Shown: piece after piece, positions 36,134 to 45,624 of the stretch
Layout: the number at the start of each line of letters is the position of its first letter
Numbering within the stretch: position 1 is the first letter of the stretch
From: Candidatus Butyricimonas faecavium
GTDB lineage: Bacteria > Bacteroidota > Bacteroidia > Bacteroidales > Marinifilaceae
DNA length: 64,000 nucleotides
NCBI GenBank assembly: GCA_944321125.1
Contig: CALUKD010000018.1
Span: 1 to 64,000 of the forward strand
Reading direction: 5' to 3'
Program-made: the position numbers and the translations under genes
Notes under the pieces: generated by a model
What the model saw: the letters and a program-made list of their open reading frames with translations, nothing else
What the model was told of the DNA's origin: nothing
Database searches by the model: none

Positions 36134-37816
36134 ATGGGTATGACAGACGAGAAGAAAATTATTTTTTCCATGATGGGGGTGAGTAAAACCATACCACCTC
36201 AAAGAAAGATTATAAAGGATATTTATCTTTCCTTTTTTTACGGGGCAAAAATCGGGGTGATTGGTTTGAACGGTTCCGGAAAATCGACGTTATTGAAGAT
36301 TATTGCCGGATTGGATCCAAACTACGAGGGTAAGGTGATTTGGTCGAAAGAACATTCTATCGGGTATTTACCTCAGGAACCTCAATTGGATGATTCCAAG
36401 ACAGTGAAAGAGGTTGTGCAGGAGGGAGTTCAGGAGGTGGTGGACTTGTTGAAAGAATACGAGGAGGTAAATATGAAGTTTGCTGAACCTATGAGTGATG
36501 AGGAGATGGATAAGTTAATGATTCGTCAGGGGGAATTGACGGAATTAATTGAACATCACGGCGGATGGGAGATTGATCAGAAGCTGGAGAGAGCAATGGA
36601 TGCCTTGCGTTGTCCGGAACCGGATGCGGAAGTGAAGTTCCTTTCCGGGGGGGAACGCCGTCGGGTAGCCTTGTGTCGTTTGTTATTACAGGAACCGGAT
36701 ATATTGTTATTGGATGAGCCGACGAACCATTTGGATGCCGAGTCGGTGGAATGGTTGGAACAGCACCTGCATCAGTATCCCGGTACGGTGATTTGCGTGA
36801 CGCATGATCGTTATTTCTTGGATAACGTGGCTGGCTGGATATTGGAATTAGATCGGGGAGAGGGAATTCCATGGGAAGGAAATTATTCTTCTTGGTTGGA
36901 ACAGAAAGCTAAGCGGTTGGAACAGGAGGAAAAGCAGGCCAGTAAGCGTCGTAAAACACTAGAACGGGAGCTGGAATGGGTACGTATGGCTCCCAAGGCT
37001 CGTCAGGCAAAGAGCAAAGCCCGTTTGAGGGCTTATGAGCGGATGATGGATGAGGATGTTAAGGAGAAAGAGGAAAAACTTGAGATATTTATTCCGAACG
37101 GTCCTCGTTTGGGAAACAAGGTGATAGAGGCCGAGCATGTGGCGAAGGCTTTCGGGGATAAAGTGTTATTCGATGATCTTGAATTTAAGTTGCCGCCTGC
37201 TGGGATCGTCGGGGTGATTGGCCCTAACGGTGCGGGAAAGACTACTTTGTTTCGTTTGATTATGGGTGTGGAGCAACCAGATAAGGGAACATTTGAAGTC
37301 GGTCCGACCGTGAAGATTGCGTATATAGATCAACAACATAAAGCAATAGACCCGGAAAAGACTGTTTATCAGGTGATTTCTGGAGGAAGTGATTTGATAA
37401 ACTTAGGAGGAAGGGAAGTGAACGCCCGGGCTTATGTCTCTAAATTTAATTTTTCTGGAACAGATCAGGAAAAAAAATGCGGGGTATTGTCCGGTGGGGA
37501 ACGTAATCGTCTACACTTAGCTTTGGCATTAAAAGAGGATGCTAACGTGCTATTACTGGACGAGCCCACGAATGATATTGATGTGAATACATTACGAGCC
37601 CTGGAAGAGGGATTGGAAAATTTTGCGGGATGTGCCGTAGTTGTGTCGCATGATCGTTGGTTTCTGGATCGTATTGCAACTCATATCCTAGCTTTCGAGG
37701 GTGATTCTAAAGTGGTATATTTTGAGGGGAGTTACTCCGAATACGAGGAAAGTAAGAGAAAACGTTTGGGAGATGTTACCCCGAAACGTATACGTTATAA
37801 AAAATTAATCGGTTAA
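36134..37816 (+). CDS. ettA: energy-dependent translational throttle protein EttA (ABC-F)
   Basis: A 560-residue ABC-F ATPase with two nucleotide-binding domains and no membrane part. Walker A motifs are GLNGSGKSTL and GPNGAGKTTL; signature motifs are LSGGERRRVALCRLL and LSGGERNRLHLALAL; Walker B motifs end in LLDEPTNHLD and LLDEPTNDID. The linker between domains (about 240-320) is rich in Lys, Arg and Glu, as in the P-site tRNA interaction motif. EttA binds the ribosomal E site and gates entry into elongation according to ADP/ATP ratio. ATG codons at 36134 and 36140 are both possible. It is followed after 12 bases by a gene for an unknown Cys-motif protein. Confidence 0.95.
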   Translation: MGMTDEKKIIFSMMGVSKTIPPQRKIIKDIYLSFFYGAKIGVIGLNGSGKSTLLKIIAGLDPNYEGKVIWSKEHSIGYLPQEPQLDDSKTVKEVVQEGVQEVVDLLKEYEEVNMKFAEPMSDEEMDKLMIRQGELTELIEHHGGWEIDQKLERAMDALRCPEPDAEVKFLSGGERRRVALCRLLLQEPDILLLDEPTNHLDAESVEWLEQHLHQYPGTVICVTHDRYFLDNVAGWILELDRGEGIPWEGNYSSWLEQKAKRLEQEEKQASKRRKTLERELEWVRMAPKARQAKSKARLRAYERMMDEDVKEKEEKLEIFIPNGPRLGNKVIEAEHVAKAFGDKVLFDDLEFKLPPAGIVGVIGPNGAGKTTLFRLIMGVEQPDKGTFEVGPTVKIAYIDQQHKAIDPEKTVYQVISGGSDLINLGGREVNARAYVSKFNFSGTDQEKKCGVLSGGERNRLHLALALKEDANVLLLDEPTNDIDVNTLRALEEGLENFAGCAVVVSHDRWFLDRIATHILAFEGDSKVVYFEGSYSEYEESKRKRLGDVTPKRIRYKKLIG

Positions 37817-37828
37817 GATTATAAGGAC

Positions 37829-38635
37829 GTGCCTAAGAAAAAAGAAAAAAAGATTGTAGATACCGGTTTCGTGCCTGGTATCTACAATTATTGCGACAGA
37901 TGGTGTGAACGTTGTCCATTGCAGCTTCGTTGTATGAGTTACATGATGGGGAAAAAATTGAAAGAAAGAACGAAAGTGAACTTGGGAGAGGAGATGCCGG
38001 ATGATGACGAGTCGGCGTTAGCCCGTCTGAAAAATATTTTTGATTCTACTTTTGACGTGTTGCGAGAGTTGGCGGAAGAAAGAGGTATGGGGATAGAGGA
38101 TATTTATTCCTCGGAGAAGGTGGATCGGGGATTCTGGGGGGAAGATTACGAAGATTTAGAAGATGAGGATGAAGAGGCGGTCAGGCAGATAGAACAGGAG
38201 GATCTTGTGAAATGTGACCGAATCTATAAGACTTTGGCAGAAAAATGCCAGGAGAGTATTTATCAATGGTTTGATGAGGCCAAAATAAAAGAAGGTGATG
38301 CTCCCAGAACGAAAGAAGTCGGGGATGCGTTGTTGGAGGTAAATTGGTATTTGGATTTGATTCACGCTAAGATCAGGAGAGCGCTGTATGGGTATTATAT
38401 CTATTCGGATAAGATTAATGCCACGCAGGAAGAGGATGATTATAATGGGTCGGCGAAAGTAGCTTTGTTGGCTGTCGAAATTTCTCAAAATGCGTGGATG
38501 GTTTTGAGGGAGCGTTTGTCAAGTTTTGAACCGAATATATCTCATTTGATCGTGGTTTTGGAACAATTGGGGTTAGAGATTGATCACTTTTTCCCGAAAG
38601 CTCGTTATTTTAAGAGACCCGGTTTTGATTTTTGA
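37829..38635 (+). CDS. conserved hypothetical protein with N-terminal Cys cluster
   Basis: A 268-residue soluble acidic protein. Near the N-terminus (about residues 22-35) it has CDRWCERCPLQLRC, a C-x3-C-x2-C-x5-C arrangement that could bind zinc or an iron-sulphur cluster. The rest is helical and very acidic (DDDESALARL, DEDEEAVRQIEQED) with no motif I recognise. The GTG start at 37829 directly follows the ettA stop by 12 bases, so the two genes are co-transcribed and possibly coupled. The association suggests, but does not prove, a role near translation. I recall similar proteins in other Bacteroidota annotated only as hypothetical. Confidence 0.75.
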   Translation: MPKKKEKKIVDTGFVPGIYNYCDRWCERCPLQLRCMSYMMGKKLKERTKVNLGEEMPDDDESALARLKNIFDSTFDVLRELAEERGMGIEDIYSSEKVDRGFWGEDYEDLEDEDEEAVRQIEQEDLVKCDRIYKTLAEKCQESIYQWFDEAKIKEGDAPRTKEVGDALLEVNWYLDLIHAKIRRALYGYYIYSDKINATQEEDDYNGSAKVALLAVEISQNAWMVLRERLSSFEPNISHLIVVLEQLGLEIDHFFPKARYFKRPGFDF

Positions 38636-39073
38636 CATAAAATGTAGATTAAGGTGAGGTGGTTAAGGTTTAAATACTGTTTTTCTTTTGCTAATCATCT
38701 GTGTATGCAATGAAATAGAAAAATGGTATGGTAGTGTATTTCGAGAAAGAATAATAACATAAGTTGCGAATTAACCAGTTTTTCGAATGAGTGAAGCATT
38801 TACTATTTTGTTAAAAGTGTAATGTTGAATAGATCAGGAGCGGCTATGAAATGCGTGAGTGAAATTTTCTAAATTTAAGATGATTGATAAATATATTGAA
38901 AATGATTAGAGAAGTTTGAAAAATATATATATTTGTAATCAAATAAACGAACGATTTTTAATATTATAAATCTTTTTCTTCTTTTTTTATTTAAGTTTTT
39001 ACTTAGTTATTCATACACATGCCTTTATGACTAAGTAATTTTCCGTGATTATTTGTTTTTACCTTTCTTTTTT
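38636..39073. other. long leader region before the export operon
   Basis: About 440 AT-rich bases with no gene. TATATTTG at 38928-38935 may be a -7 promoter element, without a clear -33 partner; it would give the operon a leader of nearly 200 bases. Confidence 0.35.
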
Positions 39074-39105
39074 CGCTATCAAAAATCGTTGGTTTTTTGA
39101 TAGCG
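39074..39105 (+). other. inverted repeat in the leader of the export operon
   Basis: CGCTATCAAAAA at 39074-39085 and TTTTTGATAGCG at 39094-39105 pair perfectly across 8 bases. It ends 25 bases before the wza-like start. It lacks a trailing T run on the plus strand, so it may be an operator or an mRNA structure controlling the operon rather than a terminator. Confidence 0.6.
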
Positions 39106-39130
39106 TGAATGTATAAAAAGAGAGGTGTAT

Positions 39131-39898
39131 ATGTTTGTTTATAAGCTGTTTGTTGTTATGATATGTGGAATGTGCGTTTTCGGATGTGCTTCCAGTAAAA
39201 AGGTCGTTTATTTGCAGGATATTAAAGTGGATAAACGAGTTAAGGCGGCATGTGAGTACCGAACCGTGATTCATGTTGATGATTTATTGTCAATTATCGT
39301 GTCGTGTGATGACATTGAAGCAGCTTTACCATTCAATACCCCGATGATCGGTTTAGGAAAAGAAGTGACTTCGGGAAACCAACAAGTTGCTTTAGGTTAC
39401 TTAGTTGATAAAGAGGGATATATCGATTTTCCTGTTTTAGGTAGGTTGGAGGTGGATGGGATGTCTCGTAATGAATTGGCCGATATGCTAAAAGAGAAAT
39501 TATCCGGTTACTTGAAGAACCCGATCGTGACAATTCAATTTCTGAATTTTAAGGTAACTGTTTTGGGTGAGGTGCGTAATCCCGGGAATTACAAAGTGAA
39601 CAGCGAGCGAATCTCTATTCTTGATGCCTTGGGAATGGCGGGAGATTTACAAATAAATGCCAAGAGAAAGAACGTCTTGGTGATGCGGGAAGATGGGAAT
39701 GAAAAGGTGTTTTCTCGCGTTGATCTAACTTCGAGTGAATTGTTACATTCCCCATTTTTCTATTTACAGCAAAATGACGTGGTATACGTTGAACCGAGCC
39801 GGGGACGTATCGTGGGTGGCAATGCGGGGACTTTCCTGCCTTATATATTGTCAAGTGTATCAACTTTCGTGGCCGTGTTGGCTTTAATAATAAGATGA
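39131..39898 (+). CDS. polysaccharide export outer-membrane lipoprotein (Wza-like)
   Basis: A 255-residue lipoprotein with lipobox VFGC (Cys near 18). The Poly_export domain is at about 45-130 (YRTVIHVDDLLSIIVSC, YLVDKEGYIDFPVLGRLEV) and an SLBB domain follows (VTVLGEVRNPGNYKV). One hydrophobic helix closes the C-terminus (FLPYILSSVSTFVAVLALIIR), as is usual in Bacteroidota versions. It forms the outer-membrane channel for capsule or exopolysaccharide. The ATG at 39131 was preferred over a GTG at 39125 because AGAGAGG just before it is well spaced. It begins the wza-wzc-cpsB-like unit. Confidence 0.92.
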   Translation: MFVYKLFVVMICGMCVFGCASSKKVVYLQDIKVDKRVKAACEYRTVIHVDDLLSIIVSCDDIEAALPFNTPMIGLGKEVTSGNQQVALGYLVDKEGYIDFPVLGRLEVDGMSRNELADMLKEKLSGYLKNPIVTIQFLNFKVTVLGEVRNPGNYKVNSERISILDALGMAGDLQINAKRKNVLVMREDGNEKVFSRVDLTSSELLHSPFFYLQQNDVVYVEPSRGRIVGGNAGTFLPYILSSVSTFVAVLALIIR

Positions 39899-39949
39899 TG
39901 ACCGGGGAGCTGGTTGCAACTATTTATGAATCTATAAAGTAACAATTTT

Positions 39950-42286
39950 ATGAATGAGAATGTCAGTAGAGAAATGCAGTCTGATCAAGAAGAGGTTATT
40001 GACTTGGGTAAGTTGTTTTATAAGATTCTGGCCCGGTGGCGTTGGTTTGTCATTTCAGTGCCGCTGTGTTTGGCGGCGGCACTATTTTATTGCCTAGTCA
40101 GTACGCCGATATATGATATTCACGGGAAAGTGATGATTAGTGATACTAAAAAGGGCGAGTTGGGAACGAACGTGATGATGAAGGAGTTGGGGTTGTTTCG
40201 TGCGGGGGATGTGTACGTAGAGAATGAAATGGTGGAATTGCAGTCAAAGAATTTGATGCGGGAAGTTGTTCGGGATTTGGAATTAAATATACGTTATTTC
40301 CAAGAAAGTTTCTTCCGGGATCATGAGCTTTATAATGATTCTCCCGTGAAGATATTGGTTGATCACCCGGGAGGAATAAAGGATACTTGTTTGTATGTTC
40401 TGTTGCCGACAGATGACGAGGTTATCGTGGCCGACCCGAAAGGGAAAGAGGTTTGGCGAGGACATTTCTCTGAGAGGATATCCATGGGGGATTATCATAT
40501 CTCCGTGGAAAAGAATGAGAAATACGTAGGGAGTGAATTACGGGAAGTCCGGATCAACTTGGATTCATACGAAACTGCTACAAAGAATTTTTATAAAAAT
40601 TTAAGTATTGCGCCGTTGGAAAAAAATACGAATGCTGTGCGAATTGCATTGAAAGATCCGGTTCCAAGGCGAGGAGTCGAGTTAATAGATGCTTTGGTGG
40701 ATCGTTATAATCAGAACGGGATGACGGATAAACAACAGGTCTCAGCCAAAACGGTGGAATTTATTAATGCTCGTTTGCAAGTGATAAACGAGGAATTAGG
40801 GACAATAGAGAATGATGCTGAACGTTTTAAACGAACGAATAAGCTGACGGACCTTACGTCTGATGCGGCTTTTGTTATGGAAAGGAAAAAGCTGGCTGGA
40901 ACGGAGTTATTAAAGGTCCAGACGGAGTTGGACGTGGTGCGGAGTATTCGATTGCTAACTGAAAAGAATGAGGGGACGGAGTTCACATTGTTACCGGAGA
41001 ATATGGGGTTGGCGGATGACGGGTTGAACAATGCTCTTTCTCGTTATAATGAAATGATATTGAGGCGAGAGAAGTTATTATTGAGTGCGCGGGAGAATAA
41101 CCCAATCGTGATGGGGTTAGATATGCAGTTGCGCGGGCTAAAGAATAGTATTCGAGAGGCAATCGGAAATGTGGAGAAGGGATTGATTATAAAACTCAAA
41201 GGTTTGGAGCGAGAAAGTCTTTCGGTGGATGAACGATTAACTTCGGTACCCACGCAGGAAAAACAATATCGGGCAATAGCCCGTCAGCAGGAGTTGAAAG
41301 AGAATTTGTTTCTTTTTTTGATGCAAAAGCGGGAAGAGGCGGAAATTGCGAAACTGGTTTATGTGCCGACAGCGAAGATTATCGAGGATCCGGATGCGGG
41401 AGAGAGGCCTGTAAGTCCGAAAAAATCGTTGATTTTGTTGTTGGGATGTATGTTGGGTATGTGTGTGCCTGTGGGGATTATTTTAGGGATGGATATGCTG
41501 GATTCGAAAGTGAGAAGTGTTGAGGATCTTGAACGGGTGGTTCGCTTACCTTTGTTAGGAACTTTCCCTGAGGTTGGGAGTGAAAAAGTAAAGATTGGAA
41601 AAGAAGATTTTATTCAATCGGAATCAATGCATCTGATTCGGGAAAAATTGAATTATATCCTTAAACAGCAAAAATCTCCGGTGATTATGGTAACTTCTAC
41701 TATTCCCGGTGAAGGGAAATCAATGGTGGCGACCCATTTGGCAAATGCTTATGCTAAGGCGGGGAAACGGGTGATTGTTGTTGGGTGTGATTTGCGGAAT
41801 CCTAGTTTGCATAGTTTTCTTGATTTTAATCGTCAGGAGGGATTGTCTGCTTATTTGGCGGGATTGTGTGATGCTCCGGAACAGCTTATTTGGCGGGTTA
41901 ACGAGGAACTTCACGTTCTGTTCGGAGGAGTCGTACCACCTAATCCAGTACAACTAATAGCTAGTTCCCGGATGCGGGAATTGTTGGAGTTTTTGAGAGG
42001 AAAGTATTCTTATATTATTCTGGATACGCCTCCTTTAGGAGTACTGGCGGAAGGTTTTACTTTGAGTAAGCTGGCGGCGGATGCTTGTGTTTACGTGGTA
42101 AGAGCTAATGTATTGAGAAAGGAGTCATTAAGACTATTGTCCGAATTAGAAAAAGATAAACGACTGCCGGATTTAGGAGTTGTTCTCAATGGGATAAAGG
42201 TTGAATCTGGTGGTTACGGGTACGGTTATGTATATGGTTATCAATATGGATACGGTAATGGGAATAAGGGGCGTAAAACTTTTTGA
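39950..42286 (+). CDS. chain-length regulator fused to tyrosine autokinase (Wzc-like BY-kinase)
   Basis: 778 residues. A Wzz domain with a first membrane helix at about 28-50 and a second near 490-515 frames a large periplasmic part with coiled-coil segments. The cytoplasmic BY-kinase domain has Walker A STIPGEGKSMVAT with Lys590, Walker A' VVGCDLRNP and Walker B YIILDTPPLG. The C-terminal tail is a Tyr cluster (GYGYGYVYGYQYGYG), the sites of autophosphorylation. It controls export and length of surface polysaccharide with the Wza partner. Its stop overlaps the region just before the next start by 2-3 bases, implying translational coupling. Confidence 0.95.
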   Translation: MNENVSREMQSDQEEVIDLGKLFYKILARWRWFVISVPLCLAAALFYCLVSTPIYDIHGKVMISDTKKGELGTNVMMKELGLFRAGDVYVENEMVELQSKNLMREVVRDLELNIRYFQESFFRDHELYNDSPVKILVDHPGGIKDTCLYVLLPTDDEVIVADPKGKEVWRGHFSERISMGDYHISVEKNEKYVGSELREVRINLDSYETATKNFYKNLSIAPLEKNTNAVRIALKDPVPRRGVELIDALVDRYNQNGMTDKQQVSAKTVEFINARLQVINEELGTIENDAERFKRTNKLTDLTSDAAFVMERKKLAGTELLKVQTELDVVRSIRLLTEKNEGTEFTLLPENMGLADDGLNNALSRYNEMILRREKLLLSARENNPIVMGLDMQLRGLKNSIREAIGNVEKGLIIKLKGLERESLSVDERLTSVPTQEKQYRAIARQQELKENLFLFLMQKREEAEIAKLVYVPTAKIIEDPDAGERPVSPKKSLILLLGCMLGMCVPVGIILGMDMLDSKVRSVEDLERVVRLPLLGTFPEVGSEKVKIGKEDFIQSESMHLIREKLNYILKQQKSPVIMVTSTIPGEGKSMVATHLANAYAKAGKRVIVVGCDLRNPSLHSFLDFNRQEGLSAYLAGLCDAPEQLIWRVNEELHVLFGGVVPPNPVQLIASSRMRELLEFLRGKYSYIILDTPPLGVLAEGFTLSKLAADACVYVVRANVLRKESLRLLSELEKDKRLPDLGVVLNGIKVESGGYGYGYVYGYQYGYGNGNKGRKTF

Positions 42287-42288
42287 TC

Positions 42289-42969
42289 ATGTTGTTTTTT
42301 AATAGGCGCAAGCGGTATTTTTTCAAGTACGAAAATGATATACATGCTCACGTTTTGCCCGGTCTGGATGATGGGGTGAAGACGATGGATGAGGCCGTGA
42401 TGATTGTGAAACGGATGGAACGGATGGGATTGAAACGATTGACGTGTACGCCCCACGTGGCTTACCCGGCTATGATGAATACTCCAAAGAATGTGGAGAG
42501 TATGTTGCTCGTGTTAAAATCCCGTTTGCGAGAAGAGCGTGTTCATGTTGAAGTGGATTCCGGGGCAGAATATCGGATGGGGGAATTTATGTTGGAATTG
42601 TTGGAACGGGGTGAAATTATGGCATCGAACCGAGGGGAAGTGCTGGTAGAACATAGTTTTATTGGTTCGTCCAATTACATGGATGATATTTTATTTGGTT
42701 TACAGGGACGAGGATTTTGTCCTGTACTGGCACATCCGGAACGGTATCCGTTTTATGCGAAGAATATTATTCGGCATTGCGAGCAGTTTAAAGAAAAAGG
42801 CGGAAAGGTGCAGGTTAATATACTTTCATTTGCCGGATTCTACGGTAAAGAGGCTATGATGGGAGCTCGAAAATTGTATGATGCCGCTTTGGCAGATTAT
42901 TATGCTGGGGATATTCATAGCTTACATCAAGAGATGTTAATGGAAAAATACATAGGAGGAGCGTGCTAA
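42289..42969 (+). CDS. PHP-domain tyrosine phosphatase (CpsB/YwqE-like)
   Basis: A 226-residue metal-dependent phosphatase. Metal ligands are visible in NDIHAHVLPGLDDG (His19, His21), CTPHVAYP, the Glu of SGAEYRMG, and VLAHPERYPFY, with ADYYAGDIHS near the end. It removes phosphate from the Tyr cluster of the preceding kinase, completing the phosphorylation cycle. The ATG at 42289 was chosen because it follows the kinase stop by 2 bases. The gene ends the operon; no glycosyltransferase, flippase or polymerase gene follows. A double hairpin terminator lies beyond. Confidence 0.93.
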   Translation: MLFFNRRKRYFFKYENDIHAHVLPGLDDGVKTMDEAVMIVKRMERMGLKRLTCTPHVAYPAMMNTPKNVESMLLVLKSRLREERVHVEVDSGAEYRMGEFMLELLERGEIMASNRGEVLVEHSFIGSSNYMDDILFGLQGRGFCPVLAHPERYPFYAKNIIRHCEQFKEKGGKVQVNILSFAGFYGKEAMMGARKLYDAALADYYAGDIHSLHQEMLMEKYIGGAC

Positions 42970-43013
42970 TTCTTTTTAGAATTATTTTTTGAATGTTTTT
43001 TATACGCTCCTCC
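42955..43013. terminator. nested bidirectional terminator
   Basis: Inner hairpin AATTCT/AGAATT (42968-42983) runs into ATTTTTT. An outer inverted repeat GGAGGAGCGT (42955-42964) and ACGCTCCTCC (43004-43013) encloses it and overlaps the stop of the phosphatase gene. It separates two convergent genes. Confidence 0.7.
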
Positions 43014-43020
43014 ATTTCTT

Positions 43021-45525
43021 TTATTTGAATAATTTATTCAAGCCTTTCAATAGGTTGTTTTTTAATTCTTTACTGGCTTCTTTTTCTATTTTCTTCAATG
43101 CTTTGGACAAATCGGGGGTGATTGTCGGCTTATCCAGTGTACCACCAAGTTTTACATCAACGTCCAGTGATTGAATGTTGTTGACACCAGGGATGGCTTT
43201 CAGTACGTTGTTGATGTCTTTTCCGAAATATTTCCGGGCAATGTTCATAGACATTGTGTAGTCCAATTTGCCATCAACGGTTTGGCTACCGGAGAATGTA
43301 GTTGGATTGCCTGCTATATTCGTGGTAAATGGTTCTACAATAATGTTTCCTTGCTCGATTTTGAAGTCTATTTTCAGGTTAGAAATGCTTAGACGGCTTA
43401 ACTCGTCATTTTTCAGCAGATTGGCCAATTGGGTCATGGCGGGATTATCATTTAAAACAAATCCTTTGGTTGAGAGGTTACCACTGCCATTGGCTGTTGT
43501 CATGATCGGACTCATTTCTTTGTCCAGATCCGAACTGAATTTCATCGTAGTGGATATTTTACCATTGCAATTCATTGCAATCGGCAGGCTCTGCTTGATA
43601 AATGAGAAAGCGTTGTAAGCCGAGTGAATATCAATATCGCTGATCCGCAAGTTTAAGTCCACGGAAGGTTTGGCTGGGTTTGCCGTGTTGTAGGCCCCGT
43701 TCATGATTAAATTACCGTTTAACATATCCATGCTTAGATTTTTTAGCGTGGCGATACCACCGGATGTTTCGATGTTTCCTTTGACTGAGTTTATTACGAG
43801 GCTGTCAAACAGGATTTCTTTGATATTCGTACCGAAGGTTAGTTCTATGTTCTTGGGAATAGCTAGTACGCTTGATGTTTCTTCCGCCGGAGTTGGACGT
43901 TGTGTTGTTGTCGCCTGCATCGTATCGGTTTCGGAAGTCGTCATGTTTGCCATGAATTCATTTAAATCTATTTTCTTTGAATTCAAGGTGAAGTTACCTT
44001 TTAAGGTTTGGTCTTTGAACACGTATGGCAAGTAGTTGGCAAGATAGCCGGCCAAAGCAAAGTCTGAAGAGTTGATTTTTACTTTTAGGTCTTTTAAGTT
44101 TAGTCGGGCAGGAGTGATGGTTACTTCTCCGGACGGAACGGAAATTCCGGCAGGAAAGTCTGCATTCTTGAATAACACGTTTTGGAGAGCAATTTTACCG
44201 TTTGCCGAGAATTTTTCATATTGTTCTTTCTCAATGTACTGATATTTTCCATCAAAGGAGAGATCGGTTGTTAAGATGCCGTTTAAAGTGGTATTTTTTA
44301 ACGGTAAGGCTTTTTTTAAACTCTCGAAGTTGATAATACCTTTCATGCCTCCCTTTAATGTTGGGTCGTCCGGGTTGACCACAAGTAAATTCATGCTGAA
44401 TGGGTTATTGGCAACAGTGAAGGTTAAAGTACTTAAATCTGCTTTGGTTTGTGCGATGGCTCCACCGGGGTTTGTTACTGCTAGTTTTAGATTGATTTTT
44501 TCAACTGATTCGGGAAGGTCTGGGTATTTCAGATTAGCATTCAAAATGTTGAAACGTAGATCGAAAGCGGGAAGGTGATTCTCGTAATATTCCCCTTTTG
44601 CAGACAAACTGAGTTGGAATTCTCCAGAAGTTTTGACTCCTTCGATTTCTTTCTGGAAATCCTTGGGAACTAACGCTAATAGGCTTTCAAATTTCGTGTC
44701 GGGTGCGTTTAGGTTCAAGTCCATCGTGTATTTGTCGTCATCAATATCAATGTTTCCAGTTAAATCCAGTTTTAAATCATTTAAAGACATATTATTTTTC
44801 TTGATATCGAATCGGAGTTCTTGCAAATTGGCAGCGATTTCAGCTTGCCAGTTGAAATCGGTATTGTTGACCCACACGCTCTTGTTTTGACGCAAATATA
44901 TGTTTTTCAGTTCCAATAACACGTTTAGTATAGTATTCGTTTCGGAGAAATTTCCTTGCAATGCCATGTTTACTGCATCAACCCGGACAAACGTTTGTGC
45001 TTGTTCGTCTTGGTAGTTTAACATGAGATTGCGCACTTCAATGTTGTTAAAAGCGATGGCGGTTTCCGAACTAGATTCTTCTGTTGTTTCTGCGGGTGTT
45101 TCTTCTGCTTTCACCTCTGTCGTGTCGGAAGGTACCATGATATCCCAGTTAGCTTTTCCTGCGGCATTGACTTTGGGCATAAAATCACAATCTTTTAATA
45201 AAATGTTATTGATTATGATTTCTTTACCGGAAATTAAGGAACGTAAATTTACGGATGCTTTGAAAAGGGGAATATTAATTAAGGTGTCCCGTGTGTTTGT
45301 TTCTTGTTTAGAAATGACCATATTATTCAGGGAAACACTTAAATTCGGGAAGTTCTTGAACATACTTAGATGTACGTCCCCAATAGCTAGTTCAGCTTGG
45401 ATGTATTTTGAGGATTTCTCCTCGATTAATCGTAGGATGTCACTTTTGAAAAAGACAGGTATAACCATCAGTGTGGCAATAATTAGCACGATAATAATTG
45501 CTAATGTTATAAATACTTTTTTCAT
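43021..45525 (-). CDS. AsmA-family envelope protein
   Basis: 834 residues with one N-terminal membrane helix (about 5-27) and a large periplasmic part rich in beta-strands. The N-terminal AsmA pattern is seen in KSSKYIQAELAIGDVHLSMFKNFPNLSVSLNNM, and the C-terminal AsmA_2-like block in NGSGNLSTKGFVLND and LDYTMSMNIARKYFGKDINN. A Thr, Glu-rich low-complexity linker lies at about 135-155 and another near 555. Family members related to TamB and YhdP act in phospholipid transport between membranes or in outer-membrane homeostasis. It is monocistronic, convergent with the export operon. Confidence 0.9.
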   Translation of the reverse strand: MKKVFITLAIIIVLIIATLMVIPVFFKSDILRLIEEKSSKYIQAELAIGDVHLSMFKNFPNLSVSLNNMVISKQETNTRDTLINIPLFKASVNLRSLISGKEIIINNILLKDCDFMPKVNAAGKANWDIMVPSDTTEVKAEETPAETTEESSSETAIAFNNIEVRNLMLNYQDEQAQTFVRVDAVNMALQGNFSETNTILNVLLELKNIYLRQNKSVWVNNTDFNWQAEIAANLQELRFDIKKNNMSLNDLKLDLTGNIDIDDDKYTMDLNLNAPDTKFESLLALVPKDFQKEIEGVKTSGEFQLSLSAKGEYYENHLPAFDLRFNILNANLKYPDLPESVEKINLKLAVTNPGGAIAQTKADLSTLTFTVANNPFSMNLLVVNPDDPTLKGGMKGIINFESLKKALPLKNTTLNGILTTDLSFDGKYQYIEKEQYEKFSANGKIALQNVLFKNADFPAGISVPSGEVTITPARLNLKDLKVKINSSDFALAGYLANYLPYVFKDQTLKGNFTLNSKKIDLNEFMANMTTSETDTMQATTTQRPTPAEETSSVLAIPKNIELTFGTNIKEILFDSLVINSVKGNIETSGGIATLKNLSMDMLNGNLIMNGAYNTANPAKPSVDLNLRISDIDIHSAYNAFSFIKQSLPIAMNCNGKISTTMKFSSDLDKEMSPIMTTANGSGNLSTKGFVLNDNPAMTQLANLLKNDELSRLSISNLKIDFKIEQGNIIVEPFTTNIAGNPTTFSGSQTVDGKLDYTMSMNIARKYFGKDINNVLKAIPGVNNIQSLDVDVKLGGTLDKPTITPDLSKALKKIEKEASKELKNNLLKGLNKLFK

Positions 45526-45624
45526 ACGTTATAAGTTATGTGTGTTGTTAGTGTTGTAAATGATCGTGTTACAAATTATTTACGACAGACTATCAATGAT
45601 TATTCTATACAAAGTTATACAAAA

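Noticed and set aside
39074..39105. Intrinsic terminator before the export operon
   Set aside because: The stem is good, but neither strand has a T run after it, and it lies only 25 bases before the first start codon.
45023..45559. Plus-strand 178-codon frame opposite the AsmA-like gene
   Set aside because: It lies antisense to a well supported coding region and shows no family motif or ribosome site.
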